Assembly (NCBI GenBank): GCA_035578175.1
Contig: JAQMRL010000002.1
Location: 129,396,171 to 129,460,170 of the forward strand
Source: Catonia carolina
Lineage: Eukaryota > Arthropoda > Insecta > Hemiptera > Achilidae
DNA length: 64,000 bases
Direction of reading: 5' to 3'
The position numbers and the translations under genes are program-made. The notes under the pieces were generated by a model that ran no database searches, was not told the DNA's origin, and was given only the letters and a program-made list of their open reading frames with translations. Shown piece by piece: positions 62,235-64,000 of the stretch; position 1 is the first letter of the stretch; each line of letters opens with the position of its first letter.

Positions 62235-62845
62235 ATTACTTTATCTTGTCCTATATGAATAAATAAGGAAGGAAGGAAGGAAGGTGTTTCCATATCGACT
62301 TTTCAAAATTGAGTTTTCACTGGGTATACACATTTCCAGGTCCCCTGAACCTAAAAAATATGTTTTTAGCAATAGGTCTGCACACACGCATGCACATGTA
62401 TGTCTGTGTGAACAAAAAATCTCAAGAACGGAATACCGTATGAAGTTGAAACTTGGAACTTCCATTAGGTATAAGTCAGCAATACCTGAAACGAACATAT
62501 TCATTAAAATCAGTCAAACAGAAGTAGAAGAAGTTTATTTGTATGATTTTTCACTTCATGATTTTCTCAAAAACGGCTCTTATGATTTTTTTTAAATCGT
62601 ATCATTTACTACATTTTTTAATGTCTACAAGATAGGGAATGCGCCCTGTCTGCTGAAATTCTTAGGGGTCTGTGCCCTCATGGTAAAAAATGATTTTTTT
62701 ACGATCGCAGCTTTAATATGCTTTCTAGAGCAAAAGTTTATATAATCAAAATTGTAGAACATTAAAAATTCTACAACTTTTATTTCAAACATTTTTTATA
62801 CAATTTTTAGTTTAGTGTCAATTAATGATTTTCTGGATTCTGCTC
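62235..62845 (+). mobile_element. Helentron-like repeat R1, copy F, inverted relative to A-C and truncated
   Basis: It starts near ACTTTATCTTGTCCTATATG and includes the GGGT-CCCTGAACC block and a CACACACGCATGCACA tract. It runs through CTACAACTTTTATTTCAAAC to about 62845, where the hairpin-side third is missing. It is more diverged than copies A-C. Confidence 0.65.
62264..62284. repeat. (GGAA)n microsatellite in R1 copy F
   Basis: Five GGAA/AAGG units expanded from the GGAAGGAAAG word found at this place in the other R1 copies. Confidence 0.9.
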
Positions 62846-63068
62846 ATCAAAAGTGGTACAAAAATGGGATTTTTCAGATTCTGGCATACTGAGGCCAAAG
62901 ATGATGGCCACACCGACACTGATGTATGTAAGTGAAGCTTGGATGCTTTACAAGAAACAAAACTCAATGATCCAAGCAGCAGAAATGAGGTGATAAGAGA
63001 GGAATGTGGAACTCAACTAGTAAACAAGATCATCACAAAATATAAAGAACAATGGACAGATCATTTAT

Positions 63069-63832
63069 TTAGAACTAGCAACCCCCGCTCGCTTTGCTTC
63101 ACAACAGCTAATGTAGGCCTCATTAAATTATTTTAAAACCTCTCTGTATACAATATTTGTGGTTTTTTTGCCCTGTGGCAGCAAAATAAATTGTTTTTCT
63201 GCACTTCCAGCTCTAGAAAGTCCGACATAAAGTTGTCCATGAGTGAAGGAAGCACTCGTCTCAAATCGATGCCCACAGTTTTAAATGTTTGTCCCTGCGA
63301 TTTAACAGAATTGAATAGAATGTATAGAAGAATGCCAATGGAAAAGAAAGAGACAGTTGATATATGGCTGAGACAAGAGACAGTAATACGTGGGTGCGAT
63401 ACGCAGAGTAATTGGAAATATATGACTAATTCACTACCTGTTGAATGAAAACAAATATATGAAATACCGTATAACAATAAAAATTTTGAATATTTCCGAA
63501 TTTTTAATGTTTTTGGATTTGAATGTTATACTTCACGTTTTTCTATGAAATATAAAAGTTGAATCGTGCTTCTAGCCCAAAAAATACACCATCCAGAGGA
63601 AAAGTTCTATGCACCCGATAAACTAAAACATGCGATACTGTCACAGTTTAAGTCGCTTAACTCACTTAGTTAAAGTTACTTCAAGTTGCAAAATAGCATA
63701 TATTAATCAGGAAGCTCTAAGCTATGCAACAATGAAAGATTTTTTAAAATCAGTTCAGTAGTTTCTGAGATTACCTCATACAAAGAAACAAACAAACAGA
63801 CGTTTCTTCTTTATTATATTAGTATATATGTC
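63069..63832 (-). mobile_element. Helitron-like insert in LINE-A
   Basis: This segment interrupts the LINE. Its left end begins GAACTAGCAACCCCCGCTCG and its right end finishes TTTATTATATTAGTATATAT, word patterns often seen at the ends of an abundant insect repeat. It carries a helicase tail on the minus strand. The true ends and any AT/TT target were not resolved. Confidence 0.45.
63126..63330 (-). pseudogene. Helitron/PIF1-type helicase C-terminal remnant
   Basis: Minus-strand frames read LFNSVKSQGQTFKTVGIDLR, then MDNFMSDFLELEVQKNNLFC and KKPQILYTERF. These follow the INKxQGQTxxxVGIDLR..CFxHGQLYVxLSRxxxxxNLxxx...xxNIVYxEVL pattern that ends Helitron Rep-helicase proteins. One or two frameshifts are needed. 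No Rep domain is seen. Confidence 0.6.
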
Positions 63833-64000
63833 ACAGGATCGACTGCATGGCTTTATGAACCAAGGGGTACAAGAGGAGTGGGGAGATTGAGGAAGAGATA
63901 GATGCAGCAACAGGCTCAATTACAACCTAATTCATGATGCACAACGACGATGATGATATTTGGAACATTCTAACTCACTATAATATTTGTCAAACAGTAG

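Larger units (their letters stand above)
62890..63958 (+). mobile_element. LINE-A 3' remnant split by a Helitron-like insert
   Basis: Frames read MMATPTLMYVSEAWMLYKKQ, then REECGTQLVNKIITKYKEQW, and after the insert SQDRLHGF and a GRLRKR end with a (GAT)n-type tail. These match the order of the LINE-A copy at 5345-6146. The interruption falls between LFRT and SQDRL. Confidence 0.65.

Overview
This window is an AT-rich piece of an animal nuclear genome, almost certainly an insect and possibly a hemipteroid, although the species cannot be fixed from sequence alone. The reasons are multi-exon coding with GT/AG introns, tRNA-derived SINEs, non-LTR retrotransposons with microsatellite tails, and many Tc1/mariner, PIF/Harbinger, pogo/Tigger and piggyBac-type DNA transposons. 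There is no bacterial-style operon and no CRISPR array.

The only large host gene runs on the minus strand across most of the window (about 8.6 to 62.1 kb). It is the C-terminal part of an ABC subfamily A lipid-type transporter. Fifteen exons were joined by eye. They keep one reading frame over 717 codons, with matching splice phases at every junction. They carry the second membrane domain (first seven exons), the linker (42.2 kb), Walker A (36.6 kb), Q-loop (32.1 kb), ABC signature (29.2 kb), Walker B/D-loop/H-loop (27.1 kb), the ABCA C-terminal regulatory region (21.3 and 18.2 kb) and a proposed tiny last exon at 8.65 kb. The N-terminal half lies beyond the right edge. A second host gene enters from the left on the plus strand and ends at 3,799 with an acidic, serine-rich exon finishing in a CaaX-type prenylation box (CTIL).

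Nearly everything else is transposon material in introns and flanks, often nested. From left to right it includes: a piggyBac-like element holding a Helentron-like repeat (1.8-3.4 kb); a four-part nest (4.3-6.7 kb); SINEs and LINE tails (7-11 kb); a second piggyBac-like element (13.5-14.5 kb); two PIF/Harbinger derivatives (14.7 and 19.1 kb); a mariner deletion derivative and an intact DDE transposon (22.2-24.9 kb); Tigger, Jockey and other LINE remnants (25-34 kb); a candidate solo LTR (34.4 kb); a rearranged mariner split by a 3.3 kb APE-type LINE (37.9-42.2 kb); a 1.5 kb foldback element (43.2-44.7 kb); further mariners (46-56 kb); a GC-rich island with three histone-type stem-loops (58.2 kb); and a LINE split by a Helitron-like insert (62.9-64 kb).

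The most unusual features are: two unrelated mariner families that independently show the same architecture, in which the 5' half is replaced by an inverted copy of the 3' end; a multi-copy repeat with the layout of Helentron/DINE-1 elements; the intronic foldback; the histone-type stem-loop triplet; and an intact 360-residue DDE transposase between near-identical inverted ends.
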